NCBI GenBank assembly: GCA_016706405.1
Contig: JADJJT010000003.1
Location: forward strand, 713,501-777,500
From: Sphingobacteriales bacterium
GTDB taxonomy: Bacteria > Bacteroidota > Bacteroidia > Chitinophagales > UBA2359
Direction of reading: 5' to 3'
Length of the DNA: 64,000 nucleotides
Shown: positions 18,130-27,069 of the stretch, piece by piece
How positions within the stretch are numbered: position 1 is the stretch's first letter
Layout of the letters: each line of letters starts with the position of its first letter
Program-made: the position numbers and the translations under genes
Notes under the pieces: generated by a model
The model's input: only the letters and a program-made list of their open reading frames with translations
What the model was told of the DNA's origin: nothing
Databases searched by the model: none

Positions 18130-19119
18130 TTATTGTTCGCGAGTGCGCAATGCCTCCATAAAGCCTTGTAATTGGGTTAAGGCTTCGTAATTAGTTGTAT
18201 TAAATTGTTGCAAATAGGTTTGGGCCTGCTGGTAATAATCATCGGCAATTTGCTGCGCGTACTGCCTTGCACCTGCCTGCTGAAATAGTTCGGTGATGGC
18301 TTCAATTTTTTGAGGGTCGTCAGTTGGTTGATGCGACAGCCATTGCAGTAATGCCTTTTGTTGTGGTGGTGGCAGGGTTTGAGCGGTATGTAATAACAAT
18401 ACAGTTTTTTTATTCCGGATAATATCGCCGGCAGGGCGTTTGCCAAAAACAGCGGCATCGCCATATACGTCTAAAATATCGTCAATAATTTGAAAAGCAA
18501 TACCCGTCAGTTCGCCGTAATGGTATAGCAAGCGGGCTTGTTCGGGTGTTGCACCGCCGTAAAGGGCTCCTATCTCAAAACTTGCACCTAATAGCACCGC
18601 AGTTTTTAGCCGAATCATATTTATATATTGCGGTACTGTTACAGCTTCAATAGGCAGGGTTTCAAAATCAACATCGTATTGCTGGCCTTCGCAAACGCCT
18701 ATGGCTGCATGGTTAAACGCCCTTGTAACGTGGGGTAAAATGGCATCAGGGCATTGGCAAATTTGTTGATAAGCCAAGGCAAACAATAAATCGCCCGACA
18801 GTATGGCAGTATTTAAATTGAATTTTTCGTGCAGTGTGGGTTGTCCGCGCCGCAGTGGCGAGTCGTCCATAATATCGTCATGGGCCAGGGTAAAATTATG
18901 AAAAGCCTCAATGCCAAATGCGGCGGGCATAACTTGTTGAATATTACCCCCAGCTAATAAGCATCCGGAGAAACAAAGTAAGGGTCGTACGCGCTTCCCA
19001 CCTAATTGCATTAAATAGTGGGCTGGGGCATATAATCCGGATGGTTGTTTGTTTTGAAGGTTTACCTCGTGTAAATACTGATTGAATTTCGTTAAAAGAT
19101 CGGCGTATAAGTTGCTCAT
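18130..19119 (-). CDS. polyprenyl (isoprenoid) diphosphate synthase
   Basis: This 329-residue trans-isoprenyl diphosphate synthase adds isopentenyl diphosphate units to an allylic primer. The first aspartate-rich motif, AHDDIMDDSPLRRG, is near residue 80 and the second, QIIDDILDVYGD, is near 210; both bind Mg-diphosphate. GGKRVRPLL near residue 44 is the IPP-binding block. The length and the residues before the first motif fit a farnesyl or geranylgeranyl diphosphate synthase type, but product length cannot be fixed by eye. ATG at 19119 (MSNLYADLL) is preferred to an upstream TTG at 19143. The gene is convergent with the enoyl-CoA hydratase gene, with 32 bp between stop codons. Confidence 0.9.
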   Translation of the reverse strand: MSNLYADLLTKFNQYLHEVNLQNKQPSGLYAPAHYLMQLGGKRVRPLLCFSGCLLAGGNIQQVMPAAFGIEAFHNFTLAHDDIMDDSPLRRGQPTLHEKFNLNTAILSGDLLFALAYQQICQCPDAILPHVTRAFNHAAIGVCEGQQYDVDFETLPIEAVTVPQYINMIRLKTAVLLGASFEIGALYGGATPEQARLLYHYGELTGIAFQIIDDILDVYGDAAVFGKRPAGDIIRNKKTVLLLHTAQTLPPPQQKALLQWLSHQPTDDPQKIEAITELFQQAGARQYAQQIADDYYQQAQTYLQQFNTTNYEALTQLQGFMEALRTREQ

Positions 19120-19175
19120 ATTAAGTATGTATTTTACTCGCAAAGGTAGCTAATGCTCGATATAAATGCGCATAA

Positions 19176-19217
19176 AAATACTCCGGATGGAGCATAAACT
19201 TACCATCCGGAGTATTT
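19176..19217 (-). terminator. perfect 15-bp hairpin terminator built around TCCGGA
   Basis: AAATACTCCGGATGG at 19176-19190 pairs perfectly with CCATCCGGAGTATTT at 19203-19217 around a 12-base loop. On the minus strand it is followed by ATTTTTATG-like sequence, giving a T run. It lies 25 bp beyond the stop of the gene at 19242-20996. Both arms contain the palindrome TCCGGA that is enriched across the window. Confidence 0.85.
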
Positions 19218-19241
19218 AAAATTGTTCTAAAAAAGGCAGGT

Positions 19242-20996
19242 TTAGTTAACTATTAGTTTGCTACTTACTTGCTGTCCTTGTGTGTTAGTTAAAGTTACCA
19301 AATATAAACCGTTTGGCAAATGGGCGGTATCAATTGAAACTTGTTTGCCTGTTGTTTGATGAATTTGAACGGTTTGGCCTAATAAATTACTTACCGAAAC
19401 TATATAATTAGCAGCGTTGTAATTGTTAAAGCTTAAAACGGTTAGATCAAAACTTGGGTTGGGCAACAAACTAAATTGCATAAACGCCGGAGCATTGTTA
19501 ATACCCACAGTTGAAAGAGCACATTTATCGTAAATATAGGTAGGAACCGATACAGGATCTTTTGCGCCTACAATATTTAACAGGCGGTTGTAACCACCTA
19601 AGCCATTTTCAACTAAACAATCTTTGGGGGTATCTTTATAGATTTCGGCAAATTCATCGCTGCCGGGGTCGCCGTTAGTGCCGTTGTAATATTTGTATTG
19701 GTATTCGCCGGGCACAACTTTTACTGTTGCCGAATAAACGCCATCGCCATCGCCATCGGTCATTTGAATAATATTTTTTTGCCAGGCGGGGTCGGTAAAT
19801 GCGCCGGCAACAAACAAGCCCGAAGTGTTGTAAATTTCGTCACTGTTTAATATATCAACGCTAAAAGTAACATCAACGGCGGGCAAAATTTCGGGGCAAA
19901 CAGGCTCGCAGGTGGCAAAACATACAACTGGTATTACCATATCGTTGGGGCCTTTAACCACTACTTCGCGGTTATTGCTAACACTACATGCCGAAGGAAC
20001 AGCTTCGTCTTTACCCCAGGCATCGCCGTTAATAAATTTGTAGGCGTATGTACCTTCGGGTAATTTAACGGTGATTGTATAAATTTTGTCGCCATCGTCA
20101 TCGGTCATAATGGTTTGGCCGGGTTGCCAGTTGCCGGGGTATCCGGCAGCAGCCTGAAAACTACCAGCTACGCTAACCAGACTTACATCTTTTGCGTTAG
20201 TCATATCAACCTGAAAAGTTACATTAATGGTGTCAATATTTGTAGGACATGCGGCACAAGTTCCAAAGCAAACGGGGGACATATCTAAGCCCTTGTTCGA
20301 TATTCGCATCAAACGGTTGCCATTGCTAGCACATTCTCCGGGAACACCTTCATCTGCGCCCCAAGCATCGCCGTTAATAAATTTGTATTCAAAGCAAGAC
20401 ATGGGCGGCAATTCTAAATTTACCTCATAAATTTTATCGCCATCGTCGTCGGTCATTAAAACAGCACCGGGCTCCCAGTCGTTAGGGAAGCCTGCGGCTT
20501 TTTGGAAGCCACCCGCTACCGAAACTTTTGCGGCAGGGGTTTGTAAAGATAAGTCGCAACGAAGGGTTACGGGTACGGTTACAGGCATGGTGCTCATGCA
20601 AACACCGCATCCGGCAAAACAATCGGGACCAAGTGTTACATCGGCAAGTGAGGCAACCTGAAAAGTGCGGTTTCCTCCGGTTGCACAGTCGGTTGGAACA
20701 GCCTCATCTTCACCCCAAGCATCGCCGTTTATGTATTTGTATTCATACGCGCCGGGGGGCAGTTCAACGGTTATTTCGTAAATAAAATCGCAGTTGTCGT
20801 CTTTTAAAACGGTTATTCCAGGTGCCCAGTCGTTTTCAAAACCGGCAGCTTTTTGAAAATTACCGGCTACCGAAACCACATCGGCGGCTTGCTCGTTTGA
20901 AAGGTCAAGCTGGAAAGTAACTTTTTTTCCGGGGCCTTGGGCAAAAGCCAAAACAGAGCTTGTTAACAAAAGAAAAAGGAAGTATAGATTTTTCAT
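19242..20996 (-). CDS. secreted protein with four starch-binding-like repeats and T9SS tail
   Basis: This 584-residue protein has a signal peptide (MKNLYFLFLLLTSSVLAFAQ). Four repeats of about 110-120 residues follow, each with the pattern VTFQ(L/V)D(L/M), VSVAGxFQxAAG(F/Y), W.PG, (D/N)xYE(I/V), LPxGxYEYK(Y/F)INGDAWGxDE(A/G)VP, Cys. The layout resembles the immunoglobulin-like glycogen/starch-binding domain family (CBM20/48, AMPK-beta type). The fourth repeat is divergent (DPAWQKNIIQMTDGDGDGVYSA). Paired cysteines in repeats 1-3 may form disulfides. The end is a type A T9SS domain (FSLLPNPSFDLTVLSFNNY, NLLGQTVQIHQTTG, LPNGLYLVTLTN, SKLIVN). No catalytic domain is present, so it is probably a surface or released carbohydrate-binding protein. 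It is monocistronic and ends at a strong hairpin. Confidence 0.82.
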   Translation of the reverse strand: MKNLYFLFLLLTSSVLAFAQGPGKKVTFQLDLSNEQAADVVSVAGNFQKAAGFENDWAPGITVLKDDNCDFIYEITVELPPGAYEYKYINGDAWGEDEAVPTDCATGGNRTFQVASLADVTLGPDCFAGCGVCMSTMPVTVPVTLRCDLSLQTPAAKVSVAGGFQKAAGFPNDWEPGAVLMTDDDGDKIYEVNLELPPMSCFEYKFINGDAWGADEGVPGECASNGNRLMRISNKGLDMSPVCFGTCAACPTNIDTINVTFQVDMTNAKDVSLVSVAGSFQAAAGYPGNWQPGQTIMTDDDGDKIYTITVKLPEGTYAYKFINGDAWGKDEAVPSACSVSNNREVVVKGPNDMVIPVVCFATCEPVCPEILPAVDVTFSVDILNSDEIYNTSGLFVAGAFTDPAWQKNIIQMTDGDGDGVYSATVKVVPGEYQYKYYNGTNGDPGSDEFAEIYKDTPKDCLVENGLGGYNRLLNIVGAKDPVSVPTYIYDKCALSTVGINNAPAFMQFSLLPNPSFDLTVLSFNNYNAANYIVSVSNLLGQTVQIHQTTGKQVSIDTAHLPNGLYLVTLTNTQGQQVSSKLIVN

Positions 20997-21262
20997 AAAG
21001 CGTATTAATTTAATTAAAAAATTTAATGCAGATAAAATTAAGACCTCGCAAAGATAGGGAGTTTTGCCAAATACTTAAAGAAAAGAAAGAAAAAAACTAA
21101 AACTTACAATTATAAGCAAGTTTGCTAAAAATTATTTAATTTTAATGTACTTAAAAAAAATAGCGCGGCGTTATAGATATTGTAAACCTAATAGTTTAAT
21201 TTTTGTTTTAGCAAATACATTTTTTTTGTTCTTAAAAGATTGACGTGAAAACTATTAGTTGT

Positions 21263-22224
21263 ATGAAGCGCAGCCAACAAGTATTTTTGTTTGTAACCGG
21301 AATTTTAGCCTTGCTAATACTAACCAATTGCGAAAAAGAAATTATTTTAGATATACCCCCACCTGAGCCCAAAATTGTGGTTGAGGCTAGGATTGAAACA
21401 AATGGGCAGCCTACTGTTGTATTAAACCGGAATTTCCCGTACTTTGGGCAAATTACCGCCACCCAATATGCTGCAAACTATGTGCATAATGCCGTTGTGG
21501 TAGTATCGGATGGGGAAAAGCAAGTTACCATGCCCGAAATTTGTTGGTCAAAATTATCAGATTTTGAGCAAGAATTATTAGCCAAACAATTTGGTATTAC
21601 TATTGATTCGCTTCCGTCTGGATTTGACCTTTGTGTTTATGCCGAATTTAGTCCAAATCCAACCTTAAAAGGTGAAAACGGCAAAACATACACGCTTAAT
21701 ATTTACACGCAAGAAGGCGATACCTTAACAAGCCTTACCACTATCCCCTATCCGGTGGCCATTGATAGTTTTTGGCTCGAAAAGCACAAAGACCCTAAAT
21801 ATGCCGACTCGCTGCGCCGCGTTTTAATTCAGTTTAAAGACCCCGACACTTTGGGAAATTATTATCGCTTGTTTACTAACTACAACAACCAAGGGTATTT
21901 AACCAATTTTAGTTCGGTTTCTGATGATTTATTTATAAACGGAAAATCATTTTTCTTTCCGGCAAATAAAGCCGAGGCACGCAACAGCAGCGACGAAATA
22001 GATCCGGATACTTTTGGCTACTGCAAAATAGGAGATACGCTTAAAGTAAAATTTTGCACCATTGATTATGCTAATTACCTCTTTCTAAATACGCTCGAGT
22101 ATAGTGCCAATTCAAATGGCCCTATGGGAGCCCCCGTTAATATAAAACATAATGTAAAAAACGGGCTGGGTACATTTACCGATATTGTGTAGGCAGCGAA
22201 ATTGACGTTTATATAGATAAATAA
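21263..22224 (+). CDS. DUF4249-like lipoprotein (C-terminal frame doubtful)
   Basis: This protein of about 320 residues has a lipoprotein signal (VFLFVTGILALLILTNC, Cys near residue 23). After the Cys it reads EKEIILDIPPPEPKIVVEARI, the usual beginning of DUF4249 proteins, which in Bacteroidota often accompany TonB-dependent receptors. No receptor gene is next to it here. A GTG six codons upstream is an alternative start. The frame stops at 22192 (GTFTDIV), but one frame over the sequence continues as YCVGSEIDVYIDK to a stop at 22224, which fits the expected family ending; a single missing base near 22178 would explain this. The function is unknown. Confidence 0.72.
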
Positions 22225-22270
22225 AATAATGTCAATTAATTAATTCCGGATAAATTAATGAATGAACTAA

Positions 22271-23799
22271 CTAACTTGTCCAAGTTGTACCATCTTTGCC
22301 ATCTTTAACCGTAATTTGCAATTCGGCAAGTTTATTGCGAATAATATCGCTGGTTGCCCAATCTTTGCGCGCGCGCTTCGGCTCTAATTTGCAGCACCAA
22401 ATCCATAAGGCCATTGGTTAGGCTGGCATTTTTTGACGATGTCGATGCTGCGGCTGTTTCATCTTTTAAACCCAACACATCCAACAAAAAAGCGCGGTAA
22501 GTATTGGCCAGCTCTTCAAAAGTGTTTTGTGCTAAGGCATCAAGGGGCAGTTGTTGGTTGTGAAGGCGATTTATAATACTGGCTATTTCGTACAAATCGG
22601 CAAGTACGCGAGCGGTATTAAAATCGTCGTTAATATGGGTGTAGCAATCGGCACAAATTTGGCGGGCGGCCAAATCGGCTTCAATATTGGTGGCAATTTC
22701 GTTTCCCGGGTGTTTTAAGCCGTCTAACAATCGGAGGCTTTCCATTAAGCGTTTGTAGCCTTTTTCGGCATCTTGCAAACCTTTATTGGTAAAATCGACC
22801 GTGCTGCGGTAGTGCGCCGTCATAAAAAAGCAGCGCAAAGTCATGGGCGAGTAGGCTTGCTCTAACACCGGATGGTCGCCGGCAAATAGTTCGGCAGGTA
22901 AAAAAGAGTTGCCCAACGACTTGCTCATTTTTGTGCCATTAACCGTCAGCATATTCGAGTGCATCCAATATTGTACCGGGCTATTGCCACAGCAGCCAAT
23001 GCTTTGCGCTATTTCGGCCTCGTGATGCGGAAATTTTAAATCCATTCCGCCGCCATGTATATCGAAAACCTCGCCTAAATATTTTTGACTCATTACCGAG
23101 CATTCCAAATGCCATCCGGGGGTGCCTTCGCCCAAGGCGATTTCCAACGCATAATATGTTCAACGGGCTGTTTTATCCAGATAGCAAAATCTGTCGGCGA
23201 TTTTTTATCGTCTTGACCGTCTAAATCGCGAGAGCGGCAATTAAATCTTCTAAAATTTTTCCCGATAATTGGCCGTACATGGGTTTATCCGGATGACTTT
23301 TTAAATATTCGGCATATTTTGGCACATCAAAATACACCGAGCCTTTAGCTTCGTAGGCAAAACCGTTATCAATTATTTGTTGTACCATGGCAATTTGCTC
23401 GGGTATATGCCCCGATGCTGTTGGCTCAATGCTTGGCCGGCTTACGTTTAGCAAATCCATTACATCATGAAAATTGTTGCTGTATTTTTGCACCACTTCC
23501 ATCGGCTCTAATTGCTCTAAGCGGGCTTTTTTGCCAATTCTATCCTCGCCCGAGTCGGCAGCCTCGTTTTCAAGGTGGCCAACATCGGTAATATTGCGCA
23601 CAAAACGCACTTTGTAACCGATATGTTTTAGGTAACGATACAGTACGTCAAAAAATACAAAGGTTCGGCAATTACCCAAATGAACATAATTGTAAACTGT
23701 AGATACACACGTACATGCCCACAAATCCCGCTTTTAAAGGGGCAAACTTCTCTTTTGTCCGGATAAGGTGTTGTAAATAGTAAGTTCAGTATTGCGCAT
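22271..23799 (-). CDS. cysS: cysteinyl-tRNA synthetase (several frameshifts)
   Basis: This class I tRNA synthetase charges tRNA-Cys. Reading from ATG 23799 with frame repairs gives IYNTLSG..., VYNYVHLGNCR (HIGH-type motif), FVRNITDVGH, PGWHLECSVMS, FPHHEAEIAQS and KMSKSLGN. Pieces lie in different frames: 23221-23724 for the N-terminal half, 22332-23147 for the C-terminal half, and a final AELQITVKDGKDGTTWTS to the stop at 22271. Breaks are seen near 23735 and 23705, near 23235 (GCTCTCGCG), near 23133 (a G run, three where four are needed) and near 22369 (alternating CG). The canonical CGPTVY at the N-terminus reads CVSTVY. An essential gene with so many breaks is most likely misassembled or contains sequencing errors rather than being dead; an intact second copy elsewhere is the alternative. 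Confidence 0.85.
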
Positions 23800-23935
23800 A
23801 CATATTTTATGAAAATAAAAAACAAGCTGCAAAGATACGGCAAAATGGCAATACCACTTCTTAAACGGGTTATGGGCTTTACAAGGTTTTATTCACGCTA
23901 ATCTTGTTTTTTCCGGATGAAAAAGAAAAAAAATC

Positions 23936-23967
23936 CCCCTGCAAAAAAAATATTCTTTTTGCAGGGG
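23936..23967 (-). terminator. hairpin terminator after the secretion-tail remnant
   Basis: CCCCTGCAAAAA and TTTTTGCAGGGG pair over 12 bp with an 8-base loop. On the minus strand the stem is followed by ATTTTTTTTC, a classical intrinsic terminator. It lies about 20 bp beyond the stop codon at 23989. Confidence 0.85.
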
Positions 23968-23988
23968 TATCTGTTACCAAAGGCTGGG

Positions 23989-24093
23989 TTACCACAACAA
24001 GGTAATATTGTGTTTTGTTGTTTCAGTTAATCCGGATAAATGGTTGGTGTAGGCGAGCCTATACACATACACGCCTGTGGGTGCGTTGTTCAT
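23989..24093 (-). pseudogene. remnant of a type B (gliding-like) T9SS C-terminal domain
   Basis: This short reading frame (MNNAPTGVYVYRLAYTNHL, then SGLTETTKHNITLLW and a stop) looks like the last strand pair of a type B T9SS C-terminal domain, in which a G-VY-Y-(K/R) strand followed by a final I-T-L strand is usual. The rest of the domain is missing. It is followed by an intact terminator, which supports its being the true end of a former gene. Together with the N-terminal fragment just upstream (24115-24575, same strand) it may represent one secreted protein gene that lost its middle. Confidence 0.6.
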
Positions 24094-24114
24094 TAGTCAT
24101 CTATTAATTTGGTA

Positions 24115-24575
24115 TTAAATAAAATCGGCTATGCTATCTTGCACCAACATGCTATAAAAATCGCCTATAACCACGCCATACCAATAAAAGTCGTTTGTTT
24201 GGTCAGATGAGGCAACATACTTTGCTTGAACTTGTGCAGTACAATTTTTACCCGGAATATTTAAACTGAGCCATCCGTTTTGCTGGGCATCGGCAAGGTT
24301 TGCCAGTTCAATAAATTTGATGGAGGGGCGAGCGTGTTTTGGGTAAGTAATTGTTGATATATTGCGTATTGAGCAGGGCTTAGGTCTTTAGGCGAAACAG
24401 TTATTTCGGTTATAAATGTCGGTTGCCCCTTTGCCACAAGGCTGCCACCCACAAAACCAAGAAAAAACAACAACATATATAAAATGAATTTATACCCCCT
24501 CTCCAATATATGTAAAAGTGAATAATGTGTTGGTTGATTTACCAACAAGGCGTGCGCTGTATTGAAACAACGCAT
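24115..24575 (-). pseudogene. N-terminal fragment of a secreted protein (frameshifted)
   Basis: ATG 24575 opens a frame whose hydrophobic segment FILYMLLFFLGFVGGSLVAKG looks like a signal peptide and is followed by QPTFITEITVSPKDLSPAQ. The frame shifts near 24328 (GCTCGCCCCTCC) and continues in another frame as RPSIKFIELANLADAQQNG, WLSLNIPGKN, FYWYGVVIGDFYSMLVQDS, stopping at 24115. I recognise the pattern of the N-terminal region of large T9SS-secreted proteins of Bacteroidota but cannot name the family. The large catalytic or repeat region expected downstream is absent, and a type B tail remnant follows within 25 bp. An internal deletion is the simplest explanation. Confidence 0.55.
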
Positions 24576-24912
24576 TGTTTTTGTGTTGCTTCATAATTTT
24601 TAAAATTTAAAATGAAAATTATATTAGTTAGCAGCAAATTTATAGCATTTTTTATTTAATGGCAAGAGTTGGGGTAAAAAAAAAACGTCTTGAACCACTG
24701 ATTTTTTCTTTTGTTTCCGGAAAATTATCTTAGTTACTAATCTAAACAGATTAAAGTATTGACAGTATTTTGCCGCTTGCCATCCTTTGAATAAACCGTG
24801 GTGTAGGGTATTCATAGCCCACGATTTAAATTGTAGGCTAAGTATCACAATTCAAAATGAATAATTCTTTGCTGCTGTTATAAAAAAAATCCGGATATTT
24901 ACGCTTGCTTAC
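24576..24912 (-). other. noncoding spacer
   Basis: This AT-rich stretch lies between the divergent secreted-protein fragment and the membrane protein gene at 25005. A 74-residue frame at 24624-24848 on the minus strand has no family features and low-complexity composition (KIIFRKQKKKS), so I do not call it. Two TCCGGA palindromes occur (about 24716 and 24891). I see no RNA gene. Confidence 0.5.
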
Positions 24913-24943
24913 TTGAAAAACTTGCTGTAAACGAATATCTTTG
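24913..24943 (+). promoter_or_regulatory. Bacteroidota-type promoter for the tubulin-like gene run
   Basis: TTG at 24913-24915 is separated by 20 bases from TATCTTTG at 24936-24943, matching the TTTG...TAnnTTTG layout of the main Bacteroidota sigma factor. The first start codon, ATG 25005, lies about 60 bp downstream. Confidence 0.5.
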
Positions 24944-25004
24944 CGCAATTTCAAAGTGCAATTCTAATGATTATCAAATTTTAATTATTTACAATATAGT
25001 GATT

Positions 25005-25427
25005 ATGATTTCTCCGTTCTGCGATTTTTTTGGCCAACCCATAACCGTAAAAACACCACAACATTTTTCAAGCACCCAAACCTCTGATGTTATTTTGGCT
25101 GTTTCTATGATGGTTATTGCCTTGGTAATTTCGTACGTTGTGGCCAATGCCATAGCTTTTGAGGGCAGCGTTAATGCCCGCGATGCCCACCGCCGTCGTT
25201 TTTGGTTTTGGGCCATTGGCATATTTTTTACGCTTGGCTATTTTTTATACAACTACGCCTGGTTATCGTGCAGCATAAGCCCTGCCTTTGAGGGCGAGTT
25301 TGTAACAACATTTGTTGCCTCAACGCTGCTACTGTTTGGCGGCTACGTTTTAGCAGGTTTTTTGTTAAGCCGGTTTGTATTTAAAAATCGCAAATACGGA
25401 ACTTTATTTCCGGGCAATAATAATTAA
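25005..25427 (+). CDS. small membrane protein, unknown, first gene of the tubulin-like run
   Basis: This protein of 140 residues has three predicted membrane segments: DVILAVSMMVIALVISYVVA, FWFWAIGIFFTLGYFLYNYAW and FVASTLLLFGGYVLAGFLL. A short basic loop, NARDAHRRRF, lies between the first two. The N-terminal 30 residues are soluble-looking. I do not recognise the family. The ATG at 25005 is chosen over a GTG two codons upstream. It lies 58 bp before the tubulin-like gene on the same strand, behind a good promoter match, which suggests that the two are expressed together and that this protein may anchor or partner the GTPase at the membrane; that role is inference only. Confidence 0.65.
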   Translation: MISPFCDFFGQPITVKTPQHFSSTQTSDVILAVSMMVIALVISYVVANAIAFEGSVNARDAHRRRFWFWAIGIFFTLGYFLYNYAWLSCSISPAFEGEFVTTFVASTLLLFGGYVLAGFLLSRFVFKNRKYGTLFPGNNN

Positions 25428-25485
25428 TTTAATTTCAATTCACTTTTCAAACTGATATAATAATAGTAGTTATTTAATAAATAAT

Positions 25486-27033
25486 ATGGAAAAGCTTTTT
25501 GTTATAGGTTCGGGTGGTACAGGCATGCGCTGCCTGCAAGCATTTGTGCATTTATGCGCTATGGGTATGTTCGATGATAAGGAAATACACTTATTAGCCC
25601 TCGATACAGATTTGGACAACGCAAATTTTGCCGACCTTAAAAAACTAATAAACGACTGCTACTTACCCATTAAAGGCCAAGACGAGGCCAAACGAACCGC
25701 CCTTAAAGATACTTTTTTTTCGGCCAATATAAAATTTTATAAATTTTCTCCGGATTACTCAAAAACCGATACACAAAACCCTTCAAAAATTTTTGGTTTA
25801 CTGCACGAAGATAAAAACAGTACCGATTTAGCCAATTTACTGTTTACCAAAAATGTTCAGGAGTTTGACCTAAAACACGGCTACCGAACGCAAACGCACA
25901 TGGGCTCTATGCTTATGTACAACGGCATTTTAGAGGCGGTAAACGACCTTAATACCGATATTGCCCGATTTTTAAAAGCCCTGCTCGATGAAAGTCAAAC
26001 CGGCACCGAAGCCAAAGTGTTTGTAATGGGTTCGGTATTTGGTGGTACGGGTGCATCGTCTATTCCGGTAGTGCCCTTAGCCCTGCGCGATGCCGCTTTT
26101 AAAGCTTTTAACAAAGCCGCACTTACCAATATACGCTATGGGGCTGCGCTGCTAACCCATTATTTTACCTTTAATTTAGCCAGCGACACCGAGCGCGCCC
26201 GCGAAAAAGTATTGGCCGATGCCAAAAACTTCCCAATCAACTCGCAGGCCGCCCTTATGTTTTACGAAAACGATAAAACCGTAATTGAAACCTACGATTC
26301 GTTTTATATAATAGGCACCGAAAACAGCACTTACCAGCTAATTCCAAACCAAAAAGATACCATTACCGGCGGCGACAAACAACGCAACCAATCACATTAT
26401 TTAGAGTTAATTGCGGCTGGCGCAGCCCATTCGTTTTTTAACACTAACACGGTAAACGATAGTGCTGTTTATTATTTTAAATCAATTGACCAAACCGGCG
26501 CACTCGATTTTAAAGACTTTATAAACAACGATACCTTTATTAAACGCTTTACTTGGTTTACAGCTATGGCGTTTTTAGTAAATTTAGATAATACCGATTT
26601 TATTGAAGCCGCCCGAAACAACAAAATTGAAGGCGAAACAAATTACCACCAATTAGGCAAAGAAGAGGTAGATGCTTTGAAACGGTATTTTTGTTTTTAT
26701 TTGTTCGGATTTAGAGATAATGCCGGAAGTTTACAAAACGACTGGCTAAGGCAACTGCACCGGTCTGCGGGCGGTAATAACAATTTGCTTTTTAATCCGG
26801 ATATATTTTCAGAAAACGTTGCCAATATCAAATTTCACGAAATATTTTCGAACCCTAAATATAAAATGCACAATTTAGATATTTCGTGGGGGTTTACGAG
26901 TGCTGTTGGTCGTACTTTCGATAAGTTTAAAGATACTTTTGTAAAAAACACCAGCCATGTATCCTTAAACAACCTGCTTGAAGCCATGATAAAACGCATG
27001 TACGATACTTTGGCACTACTATATAAATTTTAA
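25486..27033 (+). CDS. tubulin/FtsZ-superfamily GTPase-like protein
   Basis: This 515-residue protein has an N-terminal nucleotide-binding loop, VIGSGGTGMRC (residues 6-16), followed by an ALDTD strand end near residue 40. SVFGGTGASSIP near residues 182-193 matches the tubulin/FtsZ signature loop GGTG(S/T)(G/S) that contacts the phosphates. The spacing between the two (about 170 residues) and the overall pattern fit the bacterial Tubulin_2-type families rather than cell-division FtsZ; the protein lacks the usual FtsZ N-terminus and C-terminal tail. These families are known from comparative genomics beside membrane proteins and have been proposed to act in membrane remodelling. The last third has no recognised domain and ends in MIKRMYDTLALLYKF. 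It is the second gene of a same-strand run that also contains an actin-like ATPase, which is unusual. Confidence 0.75.
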   Translation: MEKLFVIGSGGTGMRCLQAFVHLCAMGMFDDKEIHLLALDTDLDNANFADLKKLINDCYLPIKGQDEAKRTALKDTFFSANIKFYKFSPDYSKTDTQNPSKIFGLLHEDKNSTDLANLLFTKNVQEFDLKHGYRTQTHMGSMLMYNGILEAVNDLNTDIARFLKALLDESQTGTEAKVFVMGSVFGGTGASSIPVVPLALRDAAFKAFNKAALTNIRYGAALLTHYFTFNLASDTERAREKVLADAKNFPINSQAALMFYENDKTVIETYDSFYIIGTENSTYQLIPNQKDTITGGDKQRNQSHYLELIAAGAAHSFFNTNTVNDSAVYYFKSIDQTGALDFKDFINNDTFIKRFTWFTAMAFLVNLDNTDFIEAARNNKIEGETNYHQLGKEEVDALKRYFCFYLFGFRDNAGSLQNDWLRQLHRSAGGNNNLLFNPDIFSENVANIKFHEIFSNPKYKMHNLDISWGFTSAVGRTFDKFKDTFVKNTSHVSLNNLLEAMIKRMYDTLALLYKF

Positions 27034-27069
27034 TGCTTCTTTTTATTCTACTAATTTCCGGATGAACGT

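Noticed and set aside
24624..24848. 74-residue minus-strand open frame
   Set aside because: Low-complexity, Lys-rich composition, no family features, and it lies in a promoter spacer.
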